Assembly (NCBI GenBank): GCA_021404525.1
Contig: JAAWWE010000003.1
Location: forward strand, 124,001-188,000
Direction of reading: 5' to 3'
Length of the DNA stretch: 64,000 nucleotides
Source: Rhodobiaceae bacterium
GTDB taxonomy: Bacteria; Pseudomonadota; Alphaproteobacteria; Parvibaculales; Parvibaculaceae
Shown here piece by piece: positions 36,967 through 45,474 of this stretch. Position 1 is the first letter of the stretch, and every line of letters begins with the position of its first letter. The position numbers and the translations under genes are program-made. The notes below the pieces were generated by a model. It was not told where the DNA came from and ran no database searches. It saw only the letters and a program-made list of their open reading frames with translations.

Positions 36967-39171
36967 CTAGGCAGCAGTTTGATCGTCGTCTTCAATCAAG
37001 TCGCTGAGCATGTCTTCAAGAAACGCTTCTTCGTCTTCACTGGGCGAAGAGGTTGGTGCATTTCGTAGGGGGTCCGAAGTAGGTTCCTGATCTGTTGGTT
37101 CTGAGGTGTCGTCCGTACTACTTGTTGCCGGATTCATCACGATGTTGATCTCATGAACCAATGCATCAATGCTGATTGGTTTTGAGACAAAACCATTCAT
37201 ACCTGCCTGAAGATACGTGTCACGCGTACCAGCCATTGCATGCGCGGTGAGTGCAATGATCGGAATGTCATGCCAACATTCATCTGAGCTTCGAATGACC
37301 TTCGTTGCCAAAATTCCGTCCATCTCCGGCATTTGAATGTCCATAAGGATGAGATCGTATTCGCCTTGACGCAGTTCTTTGATGACCTCAACGCCATTGG
37401 GTGCGATCGTCAAGGTATGGTTCAACCGGCCCATAATCGCGGTCATCAGTTTGGCGTTGATTGGCTGATCTTCAGCGACCAGTATGCGCCAACTGTTGGT
37501 TTCGTCTCCTACTAATCGTTGCTCGCGAGAGAGTTCAGTGCTTGCAAGACTGGATGCTTCTTCATCTGGTCTTGCGAGAGGAACGGAGATGGAAAATTTA
37601 CTGCCTTTGCCAAGTGTGCTCTCAACTGAGATTTCACCGTTCATGAGCCGTGCAAGTTCCCGGCAGATTGCGAGGCCAAGGCCGGTCCCGCCATGTGTTC
37701 GAGAGATGGAGCTGTCGGCTTGAGAGAAGCGTTCGAACAAACGCGCCTGCGCCTCTTCTGATATCCCGATACCGGTATCTGTGACGTCAATCCGGATGAA
37801 GTTTCCGCCCTTGTTAGAGTCGGGGCTCACAAATACACCGACGCTCCCGCGATCAGTAAACTTGATTGCGTTGCTGGTCAGGTTGAAGAGAATCTGGCGG
37901 AGCCGAGTCGGGTCACCCATAACGGTCTCTGGCGCATCCGGAGATATATCGGTCTTTAGCTCTAGCCCCCTGTCATTAGCATTCGCCCGCATGACGTCCG
38001 TCACAGCGGCAACAATGTCGGCGAGGCGAATGGGGACTGTTTCCAGCTCGAGGCCCTGCGCTTCCAGGCGTGAGAGATCAAGAATGTCGTTAAGCAAGAC
38101 AAGGAGACTCTCACCTGAATCTTTGATGGCAGATGCGTGATCTCGCTGTTCAGGGTCAAGATCACTGTCGATTAAGAGCTCCGCCATGCCCAAGACACCA
38201 TTCATGGGGGTGCGAAGCTCGTGGCTTACGGTCGCAAGAAATTCTGATTTGGCTCTGTTTGCCTGTTCGGCGGCATCTTTGGCCGCGGACAGCTCGTCGG
38301 CTGAGGAAGCTAGTTTTGCACGTTCGGCTTCGAGCTCATTTTTGGCATTCTGGAGGTCGATGATGCGCTGCTGCAGTTCGACGCGGTTTGCTTCAAGTGC
38401 GGCCTCGGTCCGCTTGTCTTCAGTGATATCGCGTTCGATGCCAATAAAGTTGATTACCTGCCCATCAGCGCCAAAAACGGGCCGGATCTCCAATTGGGCC
38501 CAGAAACGACGTCCATCTTTGGTCATGTTGAGGACTTCTGTATCGAACCCTCTGTGATCGCGAATGTGTCGGTCAATAGCAGCGGTGGTCGAGGGTTCGC
38601 TTTCTGGCGCCCTTAGGAAATGACCAGGCTTTCGACCAATAACTTCTTCCAAAGAATAGCCTGTCATTTCGGTGAAGCTTGGATTTGTCCAAACCAGAAA
38701 CCCGTCTGTATCGGTCATGAGTACCGAGTGATCAATTGCCTCAGCTACCAAACGAAAACGCTCGGCTTCGTCTCTCGCACATTTCGATTGGGCAAATGCG
38801 TTTGCCAAGGTCTGTGCTGTGGTTGTGAGATTTCCGTTGGAGAGTGAGGCGATCTCTGCCTCGTCTAAGTCTCCATTTCTAATGAGCAACTGGTTTATCT
38901 TGCGAATGGGAGCGAGAAGACCCTTGTTCCAGTAGTGGATCAGAAAGCTGGCGAAGGTGAGTGCGAGTATAAAGCTTGCCGCTGCAATCAGCGCTGGCGA
39001 GTCAGATGCTACGGATGCACCGCTGCTCTCGTGTGACGCAAAATGGTATTCCGCCATGTGGACGACCGCTAGAGGCACCAGCGTTAGCAGGAGGACAGCG
39101 GAAAATGCGATTCCTGCGAACGCAAGCAACAGCGTGCGTGGCGCAAATTGCGTTTTTTGTTTTTTACTCAT
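36967..39171 (-). CDS. Hybrid sensor histidine kinase with PAS and receiver domains
   Basis: A 734-residue inner-membrane kinase. Two membrane helices (about 12-38 and 60-80) enclose a very short periplasmic loop, so sensing is probably in the membrane or cytoplasm. A PAS domain (about 140-250, MTDTDGFLVWTNPSFTEMTGY), a coiled coil (250-305), HisKA with His317 in SHELRTPMNG, and a GHKL ATPase (NAIKF, DTGIGI, GGTGLGLAICREL) follow. The receiver domain (561-690) has Asp611 in LMDIQMPEMDG. The tail is acidic and Ser/Thr-rich. It lacks an Hpt domain; the adjacent convergent gene encodes one. Input signal unknown. Confidence 0.93.
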   Translation of the reverse strand: MSKKQKTQFAPRTLLLAFAGIAFSAVLLLTLVPLAVVHMAEYHFASHESSGASVASDSPALIAAASFILALTFASFLIHYWNKGLLAPIRKINQLLIRNGDLDEAEIASLSNGNLTTTAQTLANAFAQSKCARDEAERFRLVAEAIDHSVLMTDTDGFLVWTNPSFTEMTGYSLEEVIGRKPGHFLRAPESEPSTTAAIDRHIRDHRGFDTEVLNMTKDGRRFWAQLEIRPVFGADGQVINFIGIERDITEDKRTEAALEANRVELQQRIIDLQNAKNELEAERAKLASSADELSAAKDAAEQANRAKSEFLATVSHELRTPMNGVLGMAELLIDSDLDPEQRDHASAIKDSGESLLVLLNDILDLSRLEAQGLELETVPIRLADIVAAVTDVMRANANDRGLELKTDISPDAPETVMGDPTRLRQILFNLTSNAIKFTDRGSVGVFVSPDSNKGGNFIRIDVTDTGIGISEEAQARLFERFSQADSSISRTHGGTGLGLAICRELARLMNGEISVESTLGKGSKFSISVPLARPDEEASSLASTELSREQRLVGDETNSWRILVAEDQPINAKLMTAIMGRLNHTLTIAPNGVEVIKELRQGEYDLILMDIQMPEMDGILATKVIRSSDECWHDIPIIALTAHAMAGTRDTYLQAGMNGFVSKPISIDALVHEINIVMNPATSSTDDTSEPTDQEPTSDPLRNAPTSSPSEDEEAFLEDMLSDLIEDDDQTAA

Positions 39172-39352
39172 GGATAACAGCCACCATCGCGTTTATCTCA
39201 ATTTCCCTGAGATTAGGTAGCGGCTGTGAAATATCTCTTAAAACAGCGCTTGCAGCCTGCATTTATCTGGCCGTGAGCATGGTGATTTAAGTTGATGGTA
39301 GGGCTTTGTTAACGCTCACAGATTGGAGCAACACCAACCGGGATGTCGGCGC

Positions 39353-39381
39353 AAAAAAAGGCGCCCCGTGAGGGGCGCCTT
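39353..39381 (-). terminator. Terminator of the Hsp20 gene
   Basis: On the minus strand AAGGCGCCCC-TCAC-GGGGCGCCTT followed by TTTTT; perfect eight-base GC stem (39360-39367 with 39372-39379). Located 29 bases past the stop. Confidence 0.88.
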
Positions 39382-39409
39382 GATGATTTGGCCTGGGCGA
39401 CGTTAGGCC

Positions 39410-39880
39410 CTAGGCGGCTTCTGAATCGACCTTGCCTTCGATCGAGGGTTGGCCCGATGGGGATTGAGTGATCGCTATGGTGCGCGGTTTCATCGCTTCT
39501 GGGATTTCCCGCGCGAGGTCCACATGGAGTAGGCCATTCTCGAGCGCTGCCCCTTTTACTTCGACGTAATCGGCCAGCTCAAACTGGCGCTGAAAGCTGC
39601 GGGTCGCGATGCCACGGTGAAGAAATTTCGCCCGGTCGTTGTCGCCTGCTTCCTTTTTGCCTGTGATCGTGAGCTTGTTTTGTTGGGCTTCGATGGAAAC
39701 CTCGTTCTCGCCAAATCCTGCGACAGCCATGGTGATGCGGTAGGCGGCGTCGCCCGTGCGCTCAATATTGTAGGGAGGATAGGCATTACCTTCGTCACTC
39801 GCAGCGGCATCCAGGAGAGATGCCATCCGGTCAAAACCCACGGTGGAGCGATAAAGAGGGGAAAAATCAAACGTACGCAT
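39410..39880 (-). CDS. Hsp20 family small heat-shock chaperone
   Basis: A 156-residue alpha-crystallin-type chaperone that holds unfolding proteins during heat stress. It has YPPYNIERTGDAAYRITMAVAGF opening the crystallin domain, TITGKKE, FLHRGIATRSFQRQFELADYV, and ENGLLHVDLAREIPE with the final Ile-x-Ile-type region TIAIT. It is IbpA-like in its N-terminus (MRTFDFSPLYRSTVGFDRM). The ATG at 39880 starts the family homology; the ORF track begins 81 codons too early. The ribosome-binding AAAGGA lies in a predicted hairpin, and an RpoH-type promoter lies about 125 bases upstream. Confidence 0.93.
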   Translation of the reverse strand: MRTFDFSPLYRSTVGFDRMASLLDAAASDEGNAYPPYNIERTGDAAYRITMAVAGFGENEVSIEAQQNKLTITGKKEAGDNDRAKFLHRGIATRSFQRQFELADYVEVKGAALENGLLHVDLAREIPEAMKPRTIAITQSPSGQPSIEGKVDSEAA

Positions 39881-39881
39881 A

Positions 39882-39992
39882 TCAATACATCCTTTCATAA
39901 GCGATGTTGTTGTCGGGCATCTCGTGCCCCAGCGGCTCCATTTCAGTGGCAGCTCGCCAGTTGGTATTGGTCCGGAACCCAATCGATGGCAT
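39882..39992 (-). CDS. Possible 36-residue upstream ORF in the hsp20 leader
   Basis: ATG 39992 opens a 36-codon frame (MPSIGFRTNTNWRAATEM...) ending TGA one base before the hsp20 ATG. It lacks a Shine-Dalgarno and would start only about eight bases after the predicted transcript start. It could be a leader peptide coupled to hsp20, or chance. Confidence 0.2.
   Translation of the reverse strand: MPSIGFRTNTNWRAATEMEPLGHEMPDNNIAYERMY
39887..39907 (-). promoter_or_regulatory. Hairpin covering the hsp20 ribosome-binding site (ROSE-like candidate)
   Basis: In the minus-strand RNA, ACAUC pairs with GAUGU around GCUUAUGAAAG, placing AAAGGA inside the stem-loop opposite a UCGCU. UYGCU facing AGGA, with a G-G mismatch, recalls ROSE thermometers, but the pairing is short and partly mismatched. 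Confidence 0.35.
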
Positions 39993-40005
39993 CCCGGTAT
40001 AGTTG

Positions 40006-40034
40006 ACATAGGAGAGGATTTTCGTGCTTTCAAC
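40006..40034 (-). promoter_or_regulatory. RpoH (heat-shock sigma) type promoter for hsp20
   Basis: On the minus strand GTTG-AAA at 40034-40028 and CCTATGT at 40012-40006, with 18 bases between GTTG and CCTATGT. This matches the alphaproteobacterial RpoH form CTTG-N17/18-CYTATnT apart from the first base. Confidence 0.6.
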
Positions 40035-40124
40035 CCTCTCCCCGCTTGAAAAAGCGGCCGATTGATGCTCTGAGGGGGGTGGTTAATATGGCGCATGGTT
40101 CGCGTGTTTATGGAGATCCACACT

Positions 40125-41360
40125 ATGATTTTGGGGAATTTTCTGAAGAGGCTGGGTGTGGTTCTAGCGGGGGCTACCGTCTCAGTCGTGACCGCCTTTG
40201 GTGCGGCCGCGAAAGTTGAGGGGGATACCGTCTATTTGGGTGCGGCTATCTCGCTGACAGGAAAATACTCAACCAACGGTGCCCACACGCGGAAGGGATA
40301 TGATCTTGCGATTGAGCAGATCAACGCAGCTAGTGGGGTCACGGTCGACGGGGAGAGCTACAAACTCGAGATCGTTTATTACGATGATGAGTCGACGCCT
40401 GCGCGCGGTGCCCAGCTGGCAGAGCGGCTAATCCAACAGGATGGAGTGCAGTTTATTCTGGGGCCATACTCATCTGGTCTTACCAGGGCCATGGCACCCA
40501 TTACGGAGAAGTACGGTATTCCCATGGTCGAGGCGAATGGGGCTTCGATCTCGCTCTTTCAGGAAGGCTATAAATATCTCTTCGCTGTACTCTCTACTAC
40601 GGAGCAGTACCTGCAAGGGGCTGTGGCGCTTGCGGCGGAAACAGCTGCTGAAGGTCAGACCCTACGTATTGGTCTTGCAATGGAGAATGATCCCTTCTCC
40701 CAGGATGTGAGGACTGGCGTTATCGCGGATGCAGAAAGGCTCGGCATGCGCGTTGTGATAGATGACAAACTGCCGCCAGAGCTGAATGATATGTCTGCGA
40801 CACTTGCAAAGGTGCGCGCCCTTCGTCCGGATCTTCTTGTGGTATCAGGCCATGCGAAGGGAGCGGCGCTCGCGATCCGACAGATTGCTGATAGCCGTAT
40901 TGATGTTCCAATGCTTGCATTGACTCATTGCGATGCGGCGCAGGTCATTGAAAAATTTGCGGAGAAGGCGGAGTTTGCGCTCTGTGCCTCTCAATGGGCG
41001 CCGGGCCTTTCCTATTCTGACGAGCTGTTTGGGTCTGCAAGAGACTTTGCTGATTTGTTTGAAGCGACCTATGACTATGCACCGCCTTATCAGTCAGCTG
41101 AGTCAGCGGCTGCCGTTATGGTGTTTGCGGATGCTTTTGAGCGGGCGGGGTCCTTTGATCCTCTCGCCGTTAGAAATGCGCTGGCCGAAACAGACATGAT
41201 GACCTTTTATGGTGGCATCAATTTTGATGAGACGGGGCGCAATATCGCAAAGCCCATGGTTCTCTTTCAGGTTCAAGATGGCGAATACCGGGTTGTTTAT
41301 CCCTCTGACGCATCGGAAGCTGAGTTGCGTCATCCAACTCCCCGCTGGTCGGAGCGTTGA
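40125..41360 (+). CDS. Liv-type ABC transporter substrate-binding protein
   Basis: A 411-residue periplasmic binding protein of the branched-chain amino-acid (LivJ/K) type. A signal peptide (about residues 1-29, ending FGAAA) is followed by the type I fold: VYLGAAISLTGKYSTNGAHTRKGYDLAIEQIN, YYDDESTPARGAQLAERLI, FILGPYSSGLTRAMAPITEKYGIPMVEANGAS. ATG 40125 has GGAG nine bases upstream; the ORF-track start adds 10 residues before the signal. It heads a five-gene operon. The ligand may be an amino acid, urea, amide or aromatic acid; the sequence does not decide. Confidence 0.9.
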   Translation: MILGNFLKRLGVVLAGATVSVVTAFGAAAKVEGDTVYLGAAISLTGKYSTNGAHTRKGYDLAIEQINAASGVTVDGESYKLEIVYYDDESTPARGAQLAERLIQQDGVQFILGPYSSGLTRAMAPITEKYGIPMVEANGASISLFQEGYKYLFAVLSTTEQYLQGAVALAAETAAEGQTLRIGLAMENDPFSQDVRTGVIADAERLGMRVVIDDKLPPELNDMSATLAKVRALRPDLLVVSGHAKGAALAIRQIADSRIDVPMLALTHCDAAQVIEKFAEKAEFALCASQWAPGLSYSDELFGSARDFADLFEATYDYAPPYQSAESAAAVMVFADAFERAGSFDPLAVRNALAETDMMTFYGGINFDETGRNIAKPMVLFQVQDGEYRVVYPSDASEAELRHPTPRWSER

Positions 41361-41369
41361 TCGGTTCCC

Positions 41370-42272
41370 ATGCTCGAAAATCTCCAACTTCTTTTTGATT
41401 ACCCATCTCTCGGGGCGGACCTGATCGCTAACGGTCTGATGATTGGCGCCATCTTCGCGCTTGCCGCCTTTGGCATGGCCCTGGTCTGGGGTGTTCTTGG
41501 CATCATCAATATTGCTCAGGGTGAGTTTGTGATGCTGGGCGGTTTTGTTGCGCTGACCGCTGCGGGGCTCGGCGTGCCGCCGCTGCTGACCATCCCACTT
41601 GCCGCTCTCGCCCTGTTTGTCCTGGGGTGGGGTCTCTATCGTCTTGTTATTTTTCGGGTGGTTGACCGCGACCTGTTTGTGTCGCTCCTTGCGACTTTCG
41701 GTCTCTCTATCATCCTGCAACAGCTTTCCAATGAGATTTTCGGCGCCGATGTGCGTACGCTCGAAACGGGACTTGGAACTTTGGTTCTGTTTGATGGTCA
41801 GATTGTCCTCGCGGAAATCAAACTTGTGTCGTTCGTGACGGCATTGGCAGTGGGGCTTGCGCTGTGGGCTTTCCTAAAGCGAGCCCGTTTGGGGCAAGCT
41901 ATTCGCGCGACGGCGCAGAATGCCCGTGCCGCACGTATTCTTGGGATTGATACGGACAGGGTCTATGCGGCGACCTATGCACTCAATGCGGCTTTGTGCG
42001 GCGCTGCGGGCAGTCTGGTTGTCATGGCCTGGACCATTCACCCCTATATTGGCTTGCCCTATACCGTACGCTCTTTCTTGGTGGTGATTGTCGCAGGGCT
42101 TGGCAACATTGCAGCAGTGATCACGGCTGGGCTTGGGCTGGGTGCGCTCGAAAACCTCGCGGGCTTTGTGCTCGGTGCGGAGTATCAGATCGCTTTTGTC
42201 TTCGTGCTGATGGTGATCCTCCTGGTGGGCCGGAATTTCTGGCTTCGGCGTAAGCGGGAGTACCTGGAATGA
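41370..42272 (+). CDS. livH: Liv-type ABC transporter permease (LivH family)
   Basis: A 300-residue inner-membrane permease with about eight membrane helices. LivH-family motifs are ADLIANGLMIGAIFALAAFGMALVWGVLGIINIAQGEFVMLGG near the N-terminus and RATAQNARAARILGIDTDRVYA in the cytoplasmic loop that contacts the ATPase. It starts nine bases after the binding-protein stop, and its last four bases overlap the next permease start (ATGA). The symbol denotes the family position in the operon; the substrate is not known to be leucine. Confidence 0.93.
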   Translation: MLENLQLLFDYPSLGADLIANGLMIGAIFALAAFGMALVWGVLGIINIAQGEFVMLGGFVALTAAGLGVPPLLTIPLAALALFVLGWGLYRLVIFRVVDRDLFVSLLATFGLSIILQQLSNEIFGADVRTLETGLGTLVLFDGQIVLAEIKLVSFVTALAVGLALWAFLKRARLGQAIRATAQNARAARILGIDTDRVYAATYALNAALCGAAGSLVVMAWTIHPYIGLPYTVRSFLVVIVAGLGNIAAVITAGLGLGALENLAGFVLGAEYQIAFVFVLMVILLVGRNFWLRRKREYLE

Positions 42273-43237
42273 CGAAATTGCAAAAGGTCTCTCTTATTGG
42301 AGGCGGTCTTCTTCTATCGTTGATCGCGCCGTTCTTGATGCCGCAGTTTGCGACACAGCTCACGATGCTCTGGCTGATGGTCGTGTTTGCGCTGACCTGG
42401 GATACGCTTGGCGGACAGATGGGCTACAATTCGTTCGGCAATATTCTGTTTTTCGGCATTGGTGCATATGCGTGCGCCGTCCTTCAGCGTGACCTCGGTC
42501 TCGACTATTTTGCGGGGTTGACGGTGGGGTTGATCTTCGCGGCGCTCCTATCCTCGTTTGTCGCCATTGTCCTCGGGTTCGGAATGCTGGGTTTGCGGGG
42601 GCACTATTTTGCCATTGGCACGTTGGGGCTGGGCATTGCAGCGGGAGAGATTGCTGGTGGATGGGATTATGTTGGCGCCGGGTCAGGTATGGTGCCGCCG
42701 CTTTATCCGACCGATCTGGCAGGCCGCGAGCTGTTTTTCTATTTCCTGATGTTTGCTTTGGCGCTGGTCACGTTTTTTGTTCTCCGCTCGCTCTATGCAA
42801 CAAAGTTTGGTTTGGCTCTCAATGCCATTCGCGATGATGAAGACAAAGCAGAAGCGATGGGTCTGCATACCACGCAGATCAAGTCTTTTGCCTGGGCGGT
42901 GTCAGCTTTGTTTCTTGGGATTGGCGGCGGGCTGGCCGGCAACCTTCTGGGTTTCATTGATCCCCGCGATGTTGCTTTTGCGGGCGCCACCTTCGGCGTC
43001 TGGATGGTGTTGATGGCCATTCTTGGGGGCAAGGGGACCCTGTGGGGACCTGTTATTGGTGCGGTGGTTTTCCACATCACTCAAGAGTTGTTCTGGACCT
43101 ATCTTCTGGGATGGCAGCGGGTTGCTCTCGGTCTTTTGATCGTGGGGATCGTGGTGTTCTTTCCCAATGGGATTTTGGGGACCTTGCGCGAGCGACGTCC
43201 GGAATGGTTTGGGGAGAAGGTGGAGGAGCGGGCATGA
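42269..43237 (+). CDS. livM: Liv-type ABC transporter permease (LivM family)
   Basis: A 322-residue second permease, with about nine membrane helices. The LivM signature GQMGYNSFGNILFFGIGAYA and the coupling loop GLALNAIRDDEDKAEAMGLHTTQIKSFAWAVSA are present, and the C-terminal GAVVFHITQELFW...FFPNGILG is typical. Four-base ATGA overlaps occur at both ends, so the operon is tightly coupled in translation. The substrate path is formed with LivH. Confidence 0.93.
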   Translation: MTKLQKVSLIGGGLLLSLIAPFLMPQFATQLTMLWLMVVFALTWDTLGGQMGYNSFGNILFFGIGAYACAVLQRDLGLDYFAGLTVGLIFAALLSSFVAIVLGFGMLGLRGHYFAIGTLGLGIAAGEIAGGWDYVGAGSGMVPPLYPTDLAGRELFFYFLMFALALVTFFVLRSLYATKFGLALNAIRDDEDKAEAMGLHTTQIKSFAWAVSALFLGIGGGLAGNLLGFIDPRDVAFAGATFGVWMVLMAILGGKGTLWGPVIGAVVFHITQELFWTYLLGWQRVALGLLIVGIVVFFPNGILGTLRERRPEWFGEKVEERA

Positions 43238-43980
43238 CGGCGCTCCTGAAGGTTGAGAACGCGACCAAAACGTTTGGCGGCGTGGTGGCGAACCGAAACG
43301 TCTCCCTCGAGGTGAACCAAGGGGATATTGCAGGGCTTATCGGGCCCAATGGATCGGGGAAGACCACGCTGTTCAATTCGATAGTTGGCGCGCATCCGAT
43401 TGACTCCGGCTCTGTTCAATTTGAGGGCGAAGAGATATCCAAGCTGACAGTCCCGGTGATTGCGCGGCGCGGTCTTGTCCGAACGTTTCAACAAACCCGT
43501 ATCTATGCAGAAATGAACTGTGTTGAGAACATGCGGATCAGTGCGCCGGATGCACGAAGTTCCGTTCTGTCATTGCTTTCCGGTTTCTCAAATCAGATAG
43601 ATGTGCGTGCAGAGGAACTGCTCGATTTTGTGGGGCTTGCCTCGAAGCGGTTTCTCCGTGCGGGGTCTCTCAGTTTCGGGCAGCAAAAGCTTCTGGAATT
43701 TGCCATGGCGCTAATGAGCGAGCCGAAGCTTCTCTTGCTGGATGAGCCAACAGCGGGCGTGAACCCCACGCTCATCAATGGCTTGATTGATCGCCTGGTG
43801 CGGGCGAACAAAGAACTTGGTGTGACACTGCTTGTGATTGAGCACAATATGCGCGTGATCATGAACCTTGCGGAACACATAACCTGCCTGGCCCATGGGG
43901 AGGTTTTGGCGCAGGGGAGCCCGGCGGAAGTGCGAGATAATCCGAGGGTTGTCGACGCCTATCTGGGGGCAAGTGCATGA
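43234..43980 (+). CDS. livG: Liv-type ABC transporter ATPase (LivG family)
   Basis: A 248-residue ATPase: Walker A GPNGSGKTTL near residues 39-48, Q-loop TFQQTRIYAEM, signature LSFGQQKLLEFA, Walker B LLLLDEPTAGVNPTLI and the switch His in VIEHNMRVIM. The C-terminal VVDAYLGA ending is characteristic of LivG. The ORF track begins 64 codons earlier inside livM; ATG 43234 overlaps the livM stop in ATGA and was chosen. Its own stop overlaps the next gene in the same way. Confidence 0.94.
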   Translation: MTALLKVENATKTFGGVVANRNVSLEVNQGDIAGLIGPNGSGKTTLFNSIVGAHPIDSGSVQFEGEEISKLTVPVIARRGLVRTFQQTRIYAEMNCVENMRISAPDARSSVLSLLSGFSNQIDVRAEELLDFVGLASKRFLRAGSLSFGQQKLLEFAMALMSEPKLLLLDEPTAGVNPTLINGLIDRLVRANKELGVTLLVIEHNMRVIMNLAEHITCLAHGEVLAQGSPAEVRDNPRVVDAYLGASA

Positions 43981-44837
43981 GTGGCAATGATACACCCGCT
44001 GTCAGCGGGTATGGAGATGGCACAACGGATACTGTGCTGTCAGTCGACGCGGTTTCTGAGGAAGCTGAGGCGCTTGGCCTTACTGTCTCCGGGGATCAAA
44101 TCCTGACGCTTGCAGGCGAAAGGCCATTGGTAACCATCGATCGGCTCACAGCGGGCTATGGGAGGATGGAAATCCTCCATGAGATCGATCTTGCTGTGGG
44201 TGCAGGACAAAGCCTTTGTCTTGTCGGTCCCAATGGGGCCGGCAAATCGACCATTCTTCACTCCATTTTCGGGTTTACAGATATTTTTGGTGGCAGCATC
44301 ACCGTTGATGGCAATGAGGTCACAAAAACAAGTCCGAGCGAGCGATTGAGGGATGCGGGCATCGCCTACATTCTTCAGGATAACTCCGTCTTTCCGGATA
44401 TGAGTGTTGAAGAGAACCTCCTGATGGGCGGTTATCTGCTTCCAGACCCTGCTTTGGCGAAAGAAGCGGCGGAAGGTGTGTTTGAGCGCTATGACCGGCT
44501 TGCGCAACGGCGCGCCGACAAGGCAGGGGTTCTTTCAGGCGGTGAACGGCGACTTCTCGAAATCAGCCGTGCCCTTATTATGGACCCAAAGGTGTTGCTT
44601 GTGGACGAACCCTCCATCGGTCTGGAGCCGCGCTATATTGATATGGTCTTTGAGATTTTGGGCGATCTTAAAGATCAAGACGGCAAGACCATCATCATGG
44701 TTGAGCAGAATGCGAAAAAGGGACTGGCTTTTGCGGACATTGGTTACGTGCTGGTGTCGGGGCGCGTTGCCATGGCCGATCAGGGGCCAGCGCTTTTGGA
44801 GAACCCTGATGTGGGTCGGCTTTTCCTTGGTGGCTAG
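43977..44837 (+). CDS. livF: Liv-type ABC transporter ATPase (LivF family) with N-terminal extension
   Basis: A 286-residue ATPase: VGPNGAGKST (Walker A), ILQDNSVFPDMSVEENL (Q-loop region), LSGGERRLLEISRALIMDPKVLLVDEPSIGLEP (signature and Walker B), VEQNAKKGL (switch position has Gln-Asn, normal for LivF). About 50 residues precede the usual start VTIDRLTAGYG; they are acidic and contain no recognised motif. The ATGA overlap with livG supports the early start. The extension may contact a partner, or translation may really begin later; no better internal start is seen. Confidence 0.9.
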   Translation: MSGNDTPAVSGYGDGTTDTVLSVDAVSEEAEALGLTVSGDQILTLAGERPLVTIDRLTAGYGRMEILHEIDLAVGAGQSLCLVGPNGAGKSTILHSIFGFTDIFGGSITVDGNEVTKTSPSERLRDAGIAYILQDNSVFPDMSVEENLLMGGYLLPDPALAKEAAEGVFERYDRLAQRRADKAGVLSGGERRLLEISRALIMDPKVLLVDEPSIGLEPRYIDMVFEILGDLKDQDGKTIIMVEQNAKKGLAFADIGYVLVSGRVAMADQGPALLENPDVGRLFLGG

Positions 44838-44951
44838 CTCATCGCGGCTATTGCGCATGAACAGCAGATGAATGCGCCTGTCAGCTTCGATATAGAGAAG
44901 GCTGCCTATCTTTAGTGTCATAGGGGTGATTGAAATCTAAGGATTGAGATC

Positions 44952-45293
44952 ATGAAAAAACTTATGGCCCTGGGGGCTGTTGCACTTCCACTACTGACTA
45001 TCGCTCCTGCAGAAGCACGGCAAGCGTCGCCATTGCATGGTGTCGCGGCCGCTAAGGCGCCGATCGTCTACGTTCATGGCCGTGGGCATGTGCGTCATCA
45101 TAGGTCGCCCGTCCGTGAGTTCGCCCATTGGCGCCGCGCGCTGGTAAGGTCAAATTACTCGTATTTTGGAACCCCGGTATTGCGTAACGGGTTTTATATT
45201 GTCCGGGCCCGGCAGGGTGCGGGTCCCTTCGTGTGGCTGCGGGTGAATGCCAACACGGGCAAGTTTGTGCGGTTTCATCATCGCCCATACTGA
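44952..45293 (+). CDS. Small secreted protein with one PepSY-like module
   Basis: A 113-residue protein with a signal peptide (MKKLMALGAVALPLLTIAPAEA) and a His/Arg-rich linker, then one module NYSYFGTPVLRNGFYIVRARQ...VNANTGKFVRF. The same module pattern, S-N/Y-F, a Tyr-containing strand, then N-A-x-T/N-G-x-x-x, occurs three times in the next gene. It resembles the PepSY-like modules of small periplasmic alphaproteobacterial proteins, with the family assignment tentative. Located on its own transcript: an intrinsic terminator follows 30 bases after the stop. Function unknown. Confidence 0.75.
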   Translation: MKKLMALGAVALPLLTIAPAEARQASPLHGVAAAKAPIVYVHGRGHVRHHRSPVREFAHWRRALVRSNYSYFGTPVLRNGFYIVRARQGAGPFVWLRVNANTGKFVRFHHRPY

Positions 45294-45324
45294 TGTCTAA
45301 GAAATCCGTGACGAGTTATTGGTT

Positions 45325-45355
45325 AGGCCCCGATTTTTCGGGGCCTTTCTTTATG
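45325..45355 (+). terminator. Intrinsic terminator after the single-module secreted protein gene
   Basis: AGGCCCCGA-TTTT-TCGGGGCCT stem (45325-45333 with 45338-45346) followed by TTCTTT. Nine-pair stem. Confidence 0.85.
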
Positions 45356-45474
45356 ACCATCAGGTGAACAGCACCTAAACCTCAGATGAATCTTCCTCCC
45401 AGACTTGGTTCAGCGCCAATCTGCAGAATGGACTTCACCGTTTGGTTCTGTTCTTTCTGTTCTGGAGAAGTCAC

